Positions 21,665 to 33,435 of a DNA stretch of 64,000 nucleotides are shown here, in pieces. Numbering within the stretch: the first letter of the stretch is position 1; the number at the start of each line of letters is the position of its first letter. The notes below the pieces were generated by a model that was not told the origin of the DNA, did not search any database, and saw only the letters and a list, made by a program, of their open reading frames with translations. Origin of the DNA: Musa acuminata AAA Group (lineage: Eukaryota; Streptophyta; Magnoliopsida; Zingiberales; Musaceae). The position numbers and the translations under genes are program-made. The stretch is taken from contig NC_088342.1 in the NCBI RefSeq assembly GCF_036884655.1, forward strand, positions 17,042,001 to 17,106,000. The letters run 5' to 3'.

Positions 21665-22893
21665 TGTTGAATCTCGGATTTTGATGATAAAATCAATTGA
21701 TGGGTTAATTGATCTAATCCATATTATTGAGTTAAGTGTGCAGGAGTACCTACGATAACCAGAAAACACAAAGCAAGAATACCGGAGTCAAGTTCGATGG
21801 ACGTTTAAGAGTCCGAAGAATCGTCGGAGATGCTGCCGGAACCAACCGAGAAGAAATCGGGAACCTGTCGGAATTTTCGAAAGTTCACCGAAGAGATCGT
21901 CGGAAGTTCACAGAGATCACCGAGAAGGCTTGGCTACTCGTTAAAGTCATCACAAGTTCGGGAGCTTGCTGGGAGTCCGTCGGAAGAAGTTCGTCGGAAA
22001 GCTCGCCGGAACAAGACTCGACGTTCGCGGTTGAAAACTTGCTTAGGATGTGTTTTGTTATGTAATTCACTTGTAATTAGGATTAGGATTAAGAGATAAT
22101 CCTATATCCTAGTTAGGGGCCAACTGGGCCTAAAATTAGACTTGGTTTGGGCTAAATTTGAAGCCCAACAAGTGAACTGAAGGGTCTGGCGGTGGCACCG
22201 CTAGACTGGGCTGTTGCACCGCCCAGCACCCGAGAGTTGGGCGGTGGCACCGCCCAGCACTGTCAATGTCTGACAGTGACAGGCGGTGACACCGCTACTG
22301 ACAAGCGGTGGCACCGCCAGCATCGGGAACCCAAAGAGAATTCAAATTTTGGAGCCCAAATTTGAATCCTCTTGAGGCCTATAAATATCCCTCAAATCTC
22401 AGTTGAGATTACAACTTTTTGAGCAGCAATTGTTTGAGAGAAAGGCCTTAGAAAAGTCTTAGCTAGTCTTGTTTTTAATTTGCTAGTGTTCACCTCCTTC
22501 TTTCTTGCTGAAAATCTGTAAGAGAGTGAACCGCTTGTAAAAAGTTGTAAGAGGGGTATTCACCCTTCCCTTTCAAGAGATTTGCTAGTGGAATGTGAGA
22601 GCCTCATCGAAGAGGGGCCTCGCAAGTGGATGTAGGTCACTTGACCGAACCACTTTAAAAACGGCGTAATCTCTGGTTTGCATTTCATTACTGCTATTTA
22701 CATTACTACAAACCTTCTTACTTGCTTTATTTCCTCATTACATTTGCTGCACAACTTTGTGAATATGCTTTCAAGTTAAGCACTTCTGATTCTGATTTTT
22801 ATCGTACAAAAGATTTGTCGAAACCAACGTTTTAAGCCGCTGCACTAATTCACCCCCCCCCCCCCCCCTCTTAGTGCCGCTCCGATCCTAACA
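21665..22893 (+). mobile_element. Element A: 3' LTR (1229 bp)
   Basis: It starts TGTTGAATCTCGG and ends CGATCCTAACA, followed by the duplication GAAAC. Palindromes lie at about 22186-22320, the TATA box at 22380-22387 and a C run of about 16 bases at 22853-22868. Several substitutions distinguish it from the 5' LTR, including differences in the palindrome arms. Confidence 0.95.
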
Positions 22894-24569
22894 GAAACCA
22901 CTTTATATGTGTTTATGTTTTAATCTGCATTTTGAGTGACGCAGGATGCTTCGATCAGGATGAGACAATTAAAGTAGGAAAAATCATGTTGTGCCGGAAG
23001 AACATGTTAGAAGATTGGATGTTGGGCCAGTGGATCGGTCGACGTATCGACAGAAGGCATCGAGTCGTGGACTCGGGCATCGGGCTAAGAATAGCGGGTA
23101 TTGCACCGAGGATATCGGAGTTGCGGAGTCAACTAGCCGATTGGGCAATAGGCTGCCGAAGAGGATGATGCGCCGAAGAATTGGACGAAGCGTCGAAGGA
23201 CTAATGGGATGCTGGACAATTTAGTTAATTACTTAGGATTAATTGTCTCGATCGAAGTTTTGTTTTACATGTGTAGGATTAACTACGATGGATGTAAGAC
23301 ATGCAGCAGGAGTTGCACCGAAGTCAAGACTATGATCACGTTGGGAGTTCGAGAGTTCGACAGAAGTCTGGACGATCATCGGAGGTTCTGCGGGAACAAA
23401 TCTGAGAAGTCTAAGAGCTTGTCAAAAGAAGCTCGTTGGAACTTGCCAAGTGGATCGTCGCAAGTCTAGGAGTTTGCCGGAAGTTTGTAAGAGCATCACC
23501 GAGGGTTTATCGGATGATCGACGGAAGTTCGCCGGAAGCTCGTCGGAAGAAGCGATTGATGCATCGGAGCAAGTTATAGTAAATTTCTTAAGAAAAATCG
23601 TAGTTAGCACTATGATTAAGTTAGAAATGGGAGGTGATCCCATTAACATAATCTTGGGGCAATTGGGCCCTTGATAGACCCAAATTGGGCCGAATGGATC
23701 AACCCATTCGGACCCAGATTTCTTGGTCAGTGGTGGCATCGCCCAGAGCTCAATCATCGAACAAGACTGGGTGGTGCAACCGCCCCTGAAAGGCGGTGGA
23801 ACCGCCTGAGCTCGGTCTCCGAGCTCTGCCAAGCGGTGCAACTGCCCTAGTCAGGTGTTGGCACCGCCCAGAGGCTCAGTCTCTGAGCTCTGCCAAGCGG
23901 TGCAACCGCCCCTGAGAGGAGGTGGCACCGCCCAGAGGCTTAGTCTCCGAGCTCTGCCAGGCGATGCAACTGCCAGACCCCGAAATTCTGGGAGATGATA
24001 GTTTTGAGCTCCAAATTCAAACTGGTTTGGGGCCTATAAATACCCCTCTCATCCCTGGTTAATTCACACAAGCATAGAGAGATTAAAAGAGAGAAAACGT
24101 TGCTGTAATCTCTAGAATTTCCCTCCTCTAAATTTTAAGTGCTAGAATTCTGTTTAGAGAGGAGAGTGAGTGCTCGTAAGAGTTGTCTCCTAAACCCGGT
24201 AAAAGGTGAAGAGGAGTGTAAGAAGGAGGTTGATCTTCGCCTAGTAAAGGAAGATCGTTAGTGTAAGCCGGTGGCCTCAACGGAAGAGGAATCGGAAAAG
24301 TGGATGTAGGTCATGATTGACCGAACCACTATAAACTCCCGTATTCTCTGGTTTGCATTTTGTTTCCATCTATCACCTTACTTCAAACCCCTTCAATAGC
24401 TTACTGCCTTCTATATATTTACGTATGCTTTCAAGCTAAGTTTCCAAAATCGATTTTACGTCGGAAACGGTTTTTATCATACGAGAGATTTGACAAAGTT
24501 GACATTTTTATCCACTGCACTAATTCATCCCCCCCTCCCCCCCCTTCTTAATGCTCTTGGATCCTAATA
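22894..24569 (+). mobile_element. Element E: 5' LTR, remainder after element A (TSD copy at 22894-22898)
   Basis: After the second GAAAC the sequence resumes the E-type LTR (TATATGTGTTTATGTTTTAA, then TGACGCAGGATGCTTCGATC) and matches the LTR at 48263-49943. Palindromes lie at 23727-23975 and the TATA box at 24035-24042. The end is decayed to CCTAATA. With the 29 bp at 14873 the LTR is about 1700 bp. Confidence 0.92.
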
Positions 24570-24571
24570 AT

Positions 24572-24583
24572 TGGTATTAGAGC
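24572..24583 (+). other. Primer binding site of element E, decayed
   Basis: TGGTATTAGAGC differs from the tRNA-Met primer site TGGTATCAGAGC by one C-to-T change. Confidence 0.85.
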
Positions 24584-24619
24584 CCGGTATTTTTCATTTC
24601 GGATTTACACCCAAGAGAA

Positions 24620-25582
24620 ATGGCAATTCATGGCTTTCAAGAGGGCTTATCAGTTGTTCGTCCACCGTTGTTTAACGGATTGGACTACACTTATTGGAAA
24701 ACTCGAATGAGAGTTTTCTTGATTTCTATGAATTTTGATTTATGGAATATTATTGAAAACAATTTTCAACTTTCCCCTAAACCGATGAACGAATGGTCGG
24801 ATTTGGAGAAGAAGTATTTTTCTTTAAACGCAAAGGCTATGAATGCCTTATTTTATGCTTTGGACAAAAATGAGTTCAATCGGATTTCTTTGTTCGAAAC
24901 GACTTTCGATATTTGGCGCATTCTTGAAATCACACACAAAGGCACAAGTAGTGTAAAAGATTCTAAAATAAATTTTTTGATGCATCATTTCGAGCTTTTT
25001 CGAATGAAGATGAGCGAAACCATTGTTGACATGTACACCCGTTTTACGGATGTTGTCAATGGTTTAAAAGCTCTTGGCAAATGTTTCTCAAATTTTCAAC
25101 TTGTTAGTAAAGTTTTCCGAACACTTTCTAAAGCTTGGGAATCAAAAGTAACGGCAATACAAGAAACTAAAGATTTAAATATTTTTCCACTTGAAGAACT
25201 TATCGGCTCATTGATGACATATGAAATGGTACGCAATGCACATGATGAACATGATGAGCACTTGAACCACCTTCCAAAGAATAGGAAGAATTTAGAACTC
25301 CGGACAAATGAATACCACGTGAGCGATGACTCAAGTGATGAGGACAATGATGAACTTAAACTTCGAATACTAAATCTTAATAAGTGTATTAAACAAAAAT
25401 CTAAAATAAATAATGAACTTGAATGGAGGAAGTGGCCAAAGAAGAAGAACACAAAGTTGGATGAATCGAGCTCCTCCGAAGACGAGGAGAAAATAAAAAA
25501 AAGCGAGGTGGCAAACTATGCCTTAATCGCTTTCAATGATGAGGTAATCGAAATCCCGCTAATTTATTTTGAAATTACTTGA
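24620..25582 (+). CDS. gag: Element E gag-only protein, intact (320 codons)
   Basis: The start ATG 24620 (MAIHGFQEGLSVVRPPLF) lies about 37 bp after the primer site, as in its relatives. The UBN2 gag core is clear: LDYTYWKTRMRVFLISMN, NAKAMNALFYALDKNEFNRI, DIWRILEITHKGTSSVKDSK, TRFTDVVNGLKALGK and LEELIGSLMTYEM. The C-terminal third is acidic and serine-rich, then lysine-rich (RKWPKKKNTKLDESSSSEDE). It has no zinc knuckle and ends EIPLIYFEIT. In A the equivalent DEV point continues into more gag and pol. No pol follows, so E is non-autonomous. The uninterrupted frame suggests it could still have been made recently. Confidence 0.9.
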   Translation: MAIHGFQEGLSVVRPPLFNGLDYTYWKTRMRVFLISMNFDLWNIIENNFQLSPKPMNEWSDLEKKYFSLNAKAMNALFYALDKNEFNRISLFETTFDIWRILEITHKGTSSVKDSKINFLMHHFELFRMKMSETIVDMYTRFTDVVNGLKALGKCFSNFQLVSKVFRTLSKAWESKVTAIQETKDLNIFPLEELIGSLMTYEMVRNAHDEHDEHLNHLPKNRKNLELRTNEYHVSDDSSDEDNDELKLRILNLNKCIKQKSKINNELEWRKWPKKKNTKLDESSSSEDEEKIKKSEVANYALIAFNDEVIEIPLIYFEIT

Positions 25583-25749
25583 TGCTTTCATGATGTATTT
25601 TCTTTTTTAGTTTAGAATTAATTTTCTTAAAAATTATATTTTAAAAATAAAAATACAAAAATTATGATCATGCTAGTGATTTCGAAAAAGATAATATTAC
25701 TTATTTTATGATAAACAAGCAAAATGATTTCGATTGAAAACTAGAAATC
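25583..25749 (+). mobile_element. Element E: spacer up to the insertion of element C
   Basis: This AT-rich sequence matches 50957-51115. It ends in AAATC (25745-25749), which recurs at 45986-45990, where the E spacer resumes. Confidence 0.9.
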
Positions 25750-27690
25750 TGTTAGGATCAAGAGCACTAAGAGAGGGGGGGGTGAATTAGTGCAGCAGAA
25801 AACTTTCAACGATTAAAATCGCGTTCGTACGATAATAGCGATTTCGGTAGAAAATTCGATTCGTAAATCACTTTAATTTGTAACCAAGCAAGATGCAGTT
25901 AAATCAAAGATATAAAGGCAGTTTGCAGTTAAGTTAGAAATCAGAACGTAAACGCAAACTTGAAATATGATGTTCGTACGATAAAAACGATTTACGTCTA
26001 AACGCCGATTCGGAAAATGTAGAGCTTGAAACACGATCATATATGCACACAAGGCAGTAAGCTTTAGAGGAGGTTTGCAGTAAAGATAATATGCTCAAAG
26101 TAAATGCAAACCGAGATTTAGAGTGGTTCGGTCAATCTTGACCTACTCCACTTTTGGCTTCCTCCACCGACGAGGTCACCGACATCAACTAGAGGCCTTC
26201 CTTCAATAGGCGAAAGCCAACCACCCTTTTACAGTTTCACTCCTTTTGACGGGCTTAAGAGACAACCCTTACGGACTTTTCTCTCCTCTCTTTAAAGCTC
26301 AGAACTTGGAAGAAAAGAGGGAGAAGAACTTTTGGCCTTTACAACAATTTTGAGCTCTAAAAATCACAGAACAAGATCAAGATTTCGGTGCTCTTTCAGT
26401 GCTGAATGGGTGGGGTATTTATAGGCCCCAACCCAGTTCAAATACGGAACTCAAAACTGTCAATTCCCGAAATTCCGGGATCAAGCGGTTGCACCTCCTG
26501 ATTGGAGCGGTTGCACCGCTTGGCAGATCTCGAAGACTGAGCCTCTACGCGGTGCCACCTCCTATCAGGGGCGGTTGCACCTCCTGCCAGAGCTCGAAGA
26601 CTGAGCTCAGGCGGTGCAACCTCCTGACAGAGGCGGTTGCACCGCTCAGCCAGTGCTCGAAGACCGAGCCCAGGCGGTGCCACCTCTTGTCAGGGGAGGT
26701 TGCACCACCCAGTCTCGCTCGGAGACTGAGCCCAGGCGATGCCACCACCTGGCTAGAGCGGTTGCACCTCCCAGTCTCGCTCGGAGACTGAGCCTAGGCG
26801 GTGCAACCTCCTGCCTTGGGCGGTTCAACCGCCTGGCAGAAATCAGGGTCCGAATGGGTTGATCCATTCGGCCCAATTTGGGTTTTTCAGGGGCCCAATT
26901 GCCCCAAGATTAAGTTAAATGGGATCACCTCCCATTTCCAACTTAATCATTGTGCTAACTACGATATTTCCTAAGACAATTATTGCAACTTGCTCCGGTG
27001 CGTTAATCGCTTCTTCCGGCGAGCTTCTGGCAAACTTCCGTCGATCATCCGATGAACCCTTGGTGATGCTCCTGCGGACTTCCGGCAAACTCCTGGACTT
27101 GCGACGATCCACTTGGCGAGTTCCGACGAGCTTCTTTGGCAAGCTCATGGACTTCTCGGATTTGTTCCCGCAGAACCTCCGACGACTGTCCGAACTTCCG
27201 TCGAACTCTCGAACTCCCAACGTGATCATTGTCTTGACCCCGGGGCAACTCTTGCTGCATGTCTTTCTTCTATCATAGTTAATCCTGCACACTTAAAACA
27301 AAACTTCGATTGAGACAATTAATCCTAAGCAATTAACCAAGTTGTCTAGCATGTCATTGGTCCCTCTACACTTCGTTCGATTCTTCGGCGCATCGTCCTC
27401 TCCTGTAGCCTATTGCCCAATCGGCCAGTTGACTCCGCAACTCCGATATCCTTGGCACAATACCCGCTCTTCTTGGCCCGATGCCCGAGTCCACGACCCG
27501 AAGCCTTTTGTCAATATATCGACCGATCCACCAGCCCGTCGTCCAATCTTCTGACATGTTCCTCTGGCACAACACGATTTTCCTGCTGTAATTGTCTCAT
27601 CCTGATCGGAGCATCCTGTGTCACTCAAAACGCAGATTAAATCATAAACATATATCAAGTAGTTTCATCATCAAAATACGAGATTCAACA
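25750..27690 (-). mobile_element. Element C: 3' LTR (1941 bp)
   Basis: On the minus strand it runs from TGTTGAATCTCG at 27690 to GATCCTAACA at 25750. The TATA box is at 26416-26423 (minus) and palindromes at about 26482-26836. The polypurine tract (27692-27704, minus) adjoins it. Confidence 0.93.
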
Positions 27691-27734
27691 ATCTCCCCCT
27701 TTTTGATGATGACAACCACTTGATGACGGAGTTA
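27691..27734 (-). mobile_element. Element C: last 44 bp of spacer with polypurine tract; TSD of element B
   Basis: It contains TCTCCCCCTTTTT, the reverse-complement polypurine tract, and ends in AGTTA (27730-27734). AGTTA recurs at 35032-35036, and the C spacer continues from there. Confidence 0.93.
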
Positions 27735-29330
27735 TGTTAGGATCGGAGCGGCACTAAGAGGGGGGGGGTGAATTAGTGCAGCGGATTAAAACTTCGATTT
27801 TAACAAGATCTTTCGTACGTTAAGAATGAAACTTGAGAAATTTAACTTGAAGGCGTATTCTTAAAGTTGCGCAGCAAGAGTAATAAGGAACTAAAGCAGT
27901 AAGAAGATTTGCAGTAATGTAAATGACAATAATAAAAAGCAAACCAGAGATTACGCCGATTTTTAGAGTGGTTCGGTCAAATGACCTACTCCACTTGCGA
28001 GGCCCCTCTTCGATGAGGCTCCCACCTTCCACTAGCAAGTCTCTTGAAATGGAAGGGTAAACACCCCTCTTACAACCTTTTACAAGCAGCTCAACCTCTT
28101 ACAAATTTTCAATAAGAAGGAAGGAGGAGAACTCTCTAGCAAATTGAAAACAAGACTTGCTAAGACTTTCTAAGACTTTTCTCTCAATCAAAATGCTTCT
28201 CAAAAGTTGTAACCTCAGCTGAGATTTGAGGGGTATTTATAGGCCTCAAGAGGATTCAAATTTTGGGCTCCAAAATTTGAATTCTCTTAGGGTTCCCGGT
28301 GCTGGCGGTTCCACCGCCCAGCCAGGCGGTGCCACCGCCCAGGGCTCGGGTGCTGGGCGGTGCCACCGCCCAGCCAGGAGGTGTCACCGCTTGGCTCTCG
28401 GGTGGTGGGCGGTGCCACCGCCCAGCTAGGCGGTGCCACCGCCTACAGTGTTTTCAGCCCGACTACAGTGTTTTCAGCCCGACTACAGTGTTTTCAGCCA
28501 CTAGTTGGGCTTCAATCTTGGCTCTCTAGTTCGCTGGTTTAGCCTAAACCAACTCTGACTTTGGGCCCAGTTGGCCCCTAACCAGGATATAGGATTATCT
28601 CTTAATCCTAATCCTAATTACAAGTGGACTACATAACCAAAACACATCCTAAGCAAATTTTCAACCGCGAACGTCGAGTCTTGTTCTGGCGAGCTTTCCG
28701 ACGAACTTTCTGCCGACGGGCTTCTAGCAAGCTCCCGAACTTGTGATGACTTTAATGAGTAGCCGAGCCTTCTCGGTGATCTCCGTGAACCTCCGACGAT
28801 CTCTTCGGCGAACTTCCGAAAATTCCGACAGGTTCCCGATTTCTTCTCGGTTGGTTCTGGCAGCATCTCCGACGATTCTTCGGACTCTTAAAAGTCCATC
28901 GAACTTGACTCCGGTATTCTCGCTTTGTGTTTTTTGGTTATCGTAGTTAATCCTGCACACACAAGCAAACACTCTACTCCGATCTAGACAATTATTATAA
29001 CGCAAATTGACATTCTGTTGCCCGGCACGTCATTGGTTGGCGCTTCATCCGATTCTTCGGTGCATCGTCCTCTCTTGCAGCTTGTTGCCCAATCGGCGGT
29101 TGACCTCCGCAACCCCGATATCCTTGGCGCAATTTCGCTCTCCTTGGCCCGATGCCCGACGCCCGAAGCCTTCTGCCATCCAATATCCTGACGTGATCTC
29201 CTCCGACGCAACGTCAATTCCTCCTGCGTTAATTGTCTAATCCTGATCGAGTAGACCTGTATCACTCAAAATGTAGTCAAACATTTAAACACAATCAATT
29301 AGTTTCATCATCAAAATCCGAGATTCAACA
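27735..29330 (-). mobile_element. Element B: 3' LTR (1596 bp)
   Basis: On the minus strand it starts TGTTGAATCTCGG and ends GATCCTAACA. The TATA box is at 28234-28241 (minus). GGCGGTGCCACCGCC palindromes lie at 28305-28444, directly beside a 20-bp tandem repeat. Confidence 0.96.
28443..28499. repeat. Three tandem 20-bp units in the B LTR
   Basis: CTACAGTGTTTTCAGCCCGA occurs at 28443, 28463 and 28483 (the last incomplete). It lies farther from the TATA box than the palindromes, so in element sense it is upstream of them. The same array is in the other LTR at 34144-34200. No other LTR in the window has it. Confidence 0.95.
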
Positions 29331-32300
29331 ATCTCCCCCTTTTTGATGATGACAACTAATTGATGACTAACGGAGTTAACCTTAACTCCCCGGAGTTTAA
29401 CTAAACTCCCCCTATCAATATGCCATTGATAGAACACTTGGATTATCCCAAATCCAAGTAACATTCATCACATGTTATGAAAAACATTTAAACTATCATG
29501 CAAATATATAAAATATTTAATTCAATGCATGAAGTCATCAATATACTTCTCCCCCTATGTCATCAACAAAAAGGAGAAGTAGCTACTCTTATGTGTTTAT
29601 TATATGGGTTCAAACCATTGCATGAAAAACATAATATTAAATTTTTATCATCATGCAATTTTGAAGATAGAAAATTTAGCAAGTAATGCATCATGCTTGG
29701 GACATTCAAGCTATCAAGTTTTAGATATACAAGTTTTACAGCATATAAGATAGCACTTTTGGTAATGTTCAAGATAGCAAGTTCTACATCATGCAAGCTA
29801 GCAATATTGAGATGTTCAAGAAAGCAACTCTTGCTTCTTGAAATATGCAAATTGTAAGCTAGCAAATTTTTGCTTCCTTTGCAATGTTTGAGCTAGCAAT
29901 TTTGCTTCCGTTGCAAAGTGCAAGTTAGTATGTTTTGCATCTTGAGATAAACAAGATTGTATTTTTGGTATGCAAATTTATAGTATACAAGCTATCAACT
30001 TTTGCACATAAAAAGTTAGCAAAATTTTACATCTTTTGAGATGTGCAAGATGGACTATTTTGCCTCTTTTCAAATTGTGCAAGCTAGCAAATTTGCTATC
30101 TAGCAAGTTTTGCTCCCCCTTTGTCAGTGTCAAATAGAAGGGAATAACAATACAATCATGTAATTCATTTCTCTTTACTATAATATTCAAATCATGATAA
30201 GGGTAAATAATAAAGATGAAAAATGAATGTCAAAAGACATATAACATTTTTGACAAATTTCTTCTTTTGTAGATAGAAAACATGATAGGAAACAATCTTG
30301 ATTCAAAAAGAAAACTCAAGTTATAAATTATCAAGATGTCAAGTAGCATGTCATGGTTTACAAAAACAAGTTTCTTGCTAGTTAATAGCAAAAAGAATCT
30401 CAATTCATGCATATAAAATCTTATGATTCACATAGAACATCTCCTCTTTTATAAAACGAGAGAATCATGATGAAGAATCTTGATTTACATAGAGTTTCAA
30501 AATATAATTATCAATATCATGAATACTAAAAGACCATGAAAATTTTGATAAATATCCTTTTAAATAGAAAACAAACTTGATTCATTCAATAGAAAATTGT
30601 GAGAAATCAAGATCATGATTTCAATAAAATCCATTAAATTCAAATCATTTTCATAATCTATGAGATTCATAAAAATAATACAAATAGATTCATCAAAATC
30701 AATAATATAGAAAAAAATAATTTTCAAGAAGAAAAATGTTCTTCTCTTTTAGTTGCTTCAATTCATGTAATTTATTTCATTCAAGCATGCCTCCCTTTTT
30801 TTTTATGTCAAATAAAAACATGTATCATGTTTAAAACCGAAAGTGCTAGATTTATTATGACAAGGATCAATAAGGCACTTTCATTATGGTAAAAAGAAAA
30901 TCGATAATCTGTAAATTACAAGATTCATTATGCATAATTTTAAAAATCTTATGCATAGAACAAAATCATCAATCATGATATCAAGACATTTATCATTTAA
31001 AGCATTCATGATTCACATCATATGCAATACATCACATATATTATCATAATAAAAGGCATAAGTATTGCATGCATCATTCCAAATTATAAATATTTCAAAT
31101 CATAATGGTATTAATTTGTCAAATTGCATCCTACCATGCATGATCATAACTTTTCATTTGTATGCATCAAAATAATCTCAAGAGTATTTCATGCATGATT
31201 TTATATCACCAAAAAAGGAATATCAAGAAGAAAATAATTGGTGATGCGATAAACATTTCATGAATTTAAGGAATTACATAAAAATTTTATCATGAAGGAT
31301 TAGAACATGTGAATACTAGAAGACATGATTTCTTTTTGAAAAACCTACTCATTAATAATCAAAAGAAAATCTTAGGAGATCGATTAATGAAAAATCTTGA
31401 TTCATAATAAATCTTCATTTGTAAATATCACGGAATCAAGATCATGATTTTAGATAAAACTCATTCAAATTCAAATCGTCTAAATCATCAAAATCTCAAC
31501 ATTTCTTTCAAGAGATTCAAAATGACATAAATAATTTTATTGGTCTCTTAGGTATAAATCAATAAGATAGAGAAAAAGAAAATTTTCAATAAAAAATCTT
31601 TCCTCCTTTTGTTTCAACTTATTGATTGATTCCATGCATGCATCTCCTTTTCTTTCAAATCCATGCATCATCGTTTTAAAACAAAAAAAAATCAAAGATC
31701 ATCAAGATAAAAAAGTGCAACACATAATTCAAAAAAAAATGATTTCAACTCATTACTTCAAGTCAAATCAATATCATGATTTTGATATAACTCATTTGTA
31801 ATTCAAATCATCAAACCAAAATCATTTTCAAGGGATTCATATAAATCAACAAGATAGAGAAAAATAATTTTCAAGAACAATGCTTTTCTCTTTTTAGTTA
31901 TTTAAATTCATGTCATTTATGCTAGATAAAAATGTGCATCAACATTTAGGATCGAAAAATGAATTTTGTCATAAAAACCATCAAGACCAAAAAATCATCA
32001 TGTATAACTTTACAATCTCATGCATAAAATCATCAAATCATAGCATCAAAACTTTCAATAGTTTCATTACAACATCAAGTAAGGTTTTATTGAACATAAT
32101 TTTGAATGATTCTTATAGATATTTAAAATTTCTTTAGTTTTACTTTATATGATTGACTTTATATTAGCATGCTTCAAATTTTTGTTCTTATGTCAAAACT
32201 ATACATCATGTTTGAAAACCAAAGATAAGGTTCATAAAAAAAAATCATAAAACCTTCCATTCAAAAGTCATGCATCGACATTGAAAATCAATATGGAAAT

Positions 32301-32462
32301 CGTCAAAGTACAAATTCTTGCTTCTCAAGCACATATATAAGATTAATCTTACTAGGTGTATAAGCATTATATTTAGATCTAACATTTTATTGCATTAACA
32401 TAACACAAGCAATTTTCAAGGAAATTAATCCTAAACTAAATTAAAAATAACTCAAGAAAGTA
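29331..32462 (-). mobile_element. Element B: 3' AT-rich spacer
   Basis: It opens with the polypurine tract (29332-29344, minus). Further purine tracts resembling it lie near 29548-29556 and 30113-30122 (minus). Degenerate TAGCTTGCA and AAGCAA repeats fill about 29640-30110. The rest is very AT-rich with ATCATGCAT phrases. No gene is seen. Confidence 0.85.
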
Positions 32463-33383
32463 TTATGTAATTTCGAAATGAATTAGTGGGATTTTGATTA
32501 CCTCATTGTTGAAAGAGGGTGAGGCATAGTTTGCCACCTCGCCTTTCTTGATTTTCTCCTCGTCTTCGGAAGAGCTCAATTCATCCCAACTTTTGTTCTT
32601 CTTGCGTTCAAAGCAAGTAGTTCCATTCTTTTTGCTTTTTAATTTTTGTTTCATTTGTAGTTTAAGTTCACCATCACTTGAGCTTATGCTCGAGTGGTAT
32701 TCATGTGTTCTATGTCCCAAATCCTTCCTATCATTTGGAAGGTTGTTCTCGAGTTTCTTTTTTGCCACATTGTTCATTTCATAGGTCATTAGAGACCCAA
32801 TAAGTTCTTCGAGAGGGAATGTTTTAAGGTCCTTGGCCTCTTGAATGGCCGTAACTTTTGGATCCCAACTTTTTAGAAGGGATCTTAAGATTTTAGTGAC
32901 TAGTTCAAAATTAGAAAAACTTTTACCAAGAGCTTTGAGTCCATTGATGACATCCGTGAACCGGGTGTACATGTCTCCGATGGACTCACTTGGTTTCATC
33001 CGGAAAAGTTCATAAGAATGCACAAGGATGTTGATTTTGGACTCTTTCACTCGGCTAGTGCCTTCATGAGTGACCTCAAGAGTTCTCCAAATATCAAAAG
33101 CCGAATCACACATTGAAACACGATTAAATTCATTTTTGTCTAGTGCACAAAACAAGGCATTCATAGCCTTTGCATTTAAAGCAAAAACCTTTTTCTCCGA
33201 TTCATTCCATTCGCTCATCGGAAGAGAAGATTTTTGAAATCCATTCTCGACAATAGACCAAAGCTCAAAGTCCATAGAAATGAGGAAGATTCTCATGCGA
33301 GTCTTCCAATATGTGTAATCCGACCCATTAAACAAAGGTGGTCGTGCAATAGAATGGCCCTCTTGCATGCCGGAATAAGCCAT
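32463..33383 (-). CDS. gag: Element B gag-only protein, intact (306 codons)
   Basis: The start ATG 33383 gives MAYSGMQEGHSIARPPLF. The UBN2 core is clear (SDYTYWKTRMRIFLISMD, NAKAMNALFCALDKNEFNRV, TRFTDVINGLKALGKSFSNF, LEELIGSLMTYEMN). The C-terminal third differs from E's: a shorter acidic stretch, lysine-rich, with one isolated TCFERKK cysteine instead of a zinc knuckle. It ends KIPLIHFEIT, the same tail as E, C, E' and F. No stop or frameshift is present. It probably packages the element's RNA. How it does so without a zinc knuckle is open; it may co-assemble with Gag from an autonomous relative. Confidence 0.92.
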   Translation of the reverse strand: MAYSGMQEGHSIARPPLFNGSDYTYWKTRMRIFLISMDFELWSIVENGFQKSSLPMSEWNESEKKVFALNAKAMNALFCALDKNEFNRVSMCDSAFDIWRTLEVTHEGTSRVKESKINILVHSYELFRMKPSESIGDMYTRFTDVINGLKALGKSFSNFELVTKILRSLLKSWDPKVTAIQEAKDLKTFPLEELIGSLMTYEMNNVAKKKLENNLPNDRKDLGHRTHEYHSSISSSDGELKLQMKQKLKSKKNGTTCFERKKNKSWDELSSSEDEEKIKKGEVANYASPSFNNEVIKIPLIHFEIT

Positions 33384-33421
33384 CTCTCTTGGGTATTAAA
33401 CCAAATATGAGAGATAACCTT

Positions 33422-33433
33422 GCTCTGATACCA
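33422..33433 (-). other. Primer binding site of element B
   Basis: GCTCTGATACCA on the plus strand reads TGGTATCAGAGC on the minus strand, two bases from the 5' LTR. Confidence 0.95.
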
Positions 33434-33435
33434 CT

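Larger units (their letters stand above)
14902..22893 (+). mobile_element. Element A: full-length Sirevirus-type copia retrotransposon (7992 bp)
   Basis: A is complete: 5' LTR 14902-16125, primer site 16128-16139, gag, protease, integrase, RT, RNase H, short spacer, polypurine tract 21651-21663 and 3' LTR 21665-22893. It is flanked by the 5-bp target-site duplication GAAAC. It is the only copia element here with pol. One frameshift and three in-frame stops make it inactive. The two LTRs differ at scattered sites, and the 5' terminal dinucleotide is TA instead of TG. Confidence 0.96.

Noticed and set aside
24620..25582. E gag as a host gene derived from a retrotransposon
   Set aside because: It has LTR, primer site and spacer in their normal places and four close relatives in the same setting in this window. 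Nothing suggests it is a tamed host gene.
29007..29240. Identical frames at 29007-29240 and 34708-34941 as a duplicated gene
   Set aside because: Both are LTR sequence of element B. They are identical because the LTRs are.
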